From contig JBKJSM010000070.1 of the NCBI GenBank assembly GCA_046594445.1, forward strand, positions 3,864 through 67,863: 64,000 nucleotides of DNA. Direction: 5' to 3'. The first letter of the stretch is position 1, and each line of letters begins with the position of its first letter. A model generated the notes under the pieces. It worked only from the letters and a program-made list of their open reading frames with translations, was not told the origin of the DNA and did no database searches. A program made the position numbers and the translations under genes. Source of the stretch: Gaiellasilicea sp046594445. GTDB taxonomy: Bacteria; Actinomycetota; Thermoleophilia; Gaiellales; Gaiellaceae. Shown here in pieces: positions 63,880-64,000 of the stretch.

Positions 63880-64000
63880 CGAGACGAGGCCGTCCGAGGC
63901 GAGCGATGCCACCGCCTCCGCGTCGAGGTCTGCCAGGAAGCGGTCGCCTGCGGAAACGAGCCGTAGCGTGCGCGCTCGCCGCTGCCGGAACGAGCCCTCG
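63847..64000 (-). CDS. 3' end of an unidentified minus-strand gene
   Basis: About 50 C-terminal residues are visible: EGSFRQRRARTLRLVSAGDR, FLADLDAEAVASLASDGLVS, LRADVVALPE, then a TAG at 63849-63847. GC-rich third positions support coding. The end overlaps ispF by 33 nt. The fragment is too short and not distinctive enough to name a family. Confidence 0.45.
   Translation of the reverse strand, partial: EGSFRQRRARTLRLVSAGDRFLADLDAEAVASLASDGLVSLRADVVALPE

Overview
The window is a GC-rich (roughly 70% by eye), densely packed actinobacterial chromosome segment. GTG and TTG starts are common, genes overlap by 4 nt (GTGA/ATGA), and there is no tRNA, rRNA, CRISPR array or insertion sequence that I can see. 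Gene content (DUF4383 pair, DUF2469-like gene, carD, radA, clpC, tilS-hpt-ftsH, folP-folB-folK, LPxTG-type anchor) points to Actinomycetota, probably class Thermoleophilia (Gaiellales/Solirubrobacterales-like); that placement is inference. Many genes show a TANNNT -10 box only 6-8 nt before the start codon, so leaderless transcripts look common.

Region 1 (1-5.4 kb) holds a DoxX fragment, a HAD phosphatase, a lysyl-oxidase-like secreted protein, a CaiB/BaiF CoA-transferase divergent from a TetR regulator, and the end of a sulfur/selenium-type gene set. Region 2 (4.5-8.3 kb) is the most interesting part. A minus-strand operon (SAM methyltransferase, DsrE-like protein, two YeeE/YedE half-transporters) faces a plus-strand operon (ECF sigma factor, zinc anti-sigma factor, second SAM methyltransferase). 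Both methyltransferase genes carry one in-frame UGA at the same position, where ArsM-type enzymes have the metalloid-binding cysteine, and each UGA is followed at the proper distance by a hairpin that fits a bacterial SECIS element. I read them as two selenocysteine proteins in a metalloid/selenium-handling island.

Region 3 (8.3-18.5 kb) holds glutaryl-CoA dehydrogenase, a GH3 protein, an intact and a twice-frameshifted peptidoglycan amidase, an acyl-CoA dehydrogenase/SDR/acyl-CoA dehydrogenase operon behind a perfect palindromic operator, a VanW-type wall protein and a thioesterase. The operator resembles the one at the TetR gene of region 1, which suggests a common acyl-CoA regulon. Region 4 (18.5-40.5 kb) is mostly core: DUF2339/DUF3999 membrane proteins, L,D-transpeptidase, lipid kinase, deoD, tilS, hpt, ftsH, a MoxR-DUF58-DUF4129 operon on the opposite strand, folP-folB-folK, coaX, two DUF4383 proteins, dus, greA and lysS.

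Region 5 (40.5-57.3 kb) is an exopolysaccharide/capsule locus: two Wzz-like proteins (one fused to a tyrosine kinase), a CpsB-type phosphatase, a flippase, two O-antigen-ligase-like polymerases, four GT2 glycosyltransferases, a glycoside hydrolase, a polysaccharide deacetylase, an LPxTG-type surface protein and a priming sugar-phosphate transferase. Region 6 (57.4-64 kb) returns to core functions: clpC, radA, carD and ispD-HAD-ispF, ending in the 3' part of an unidentified minus-strand gene.
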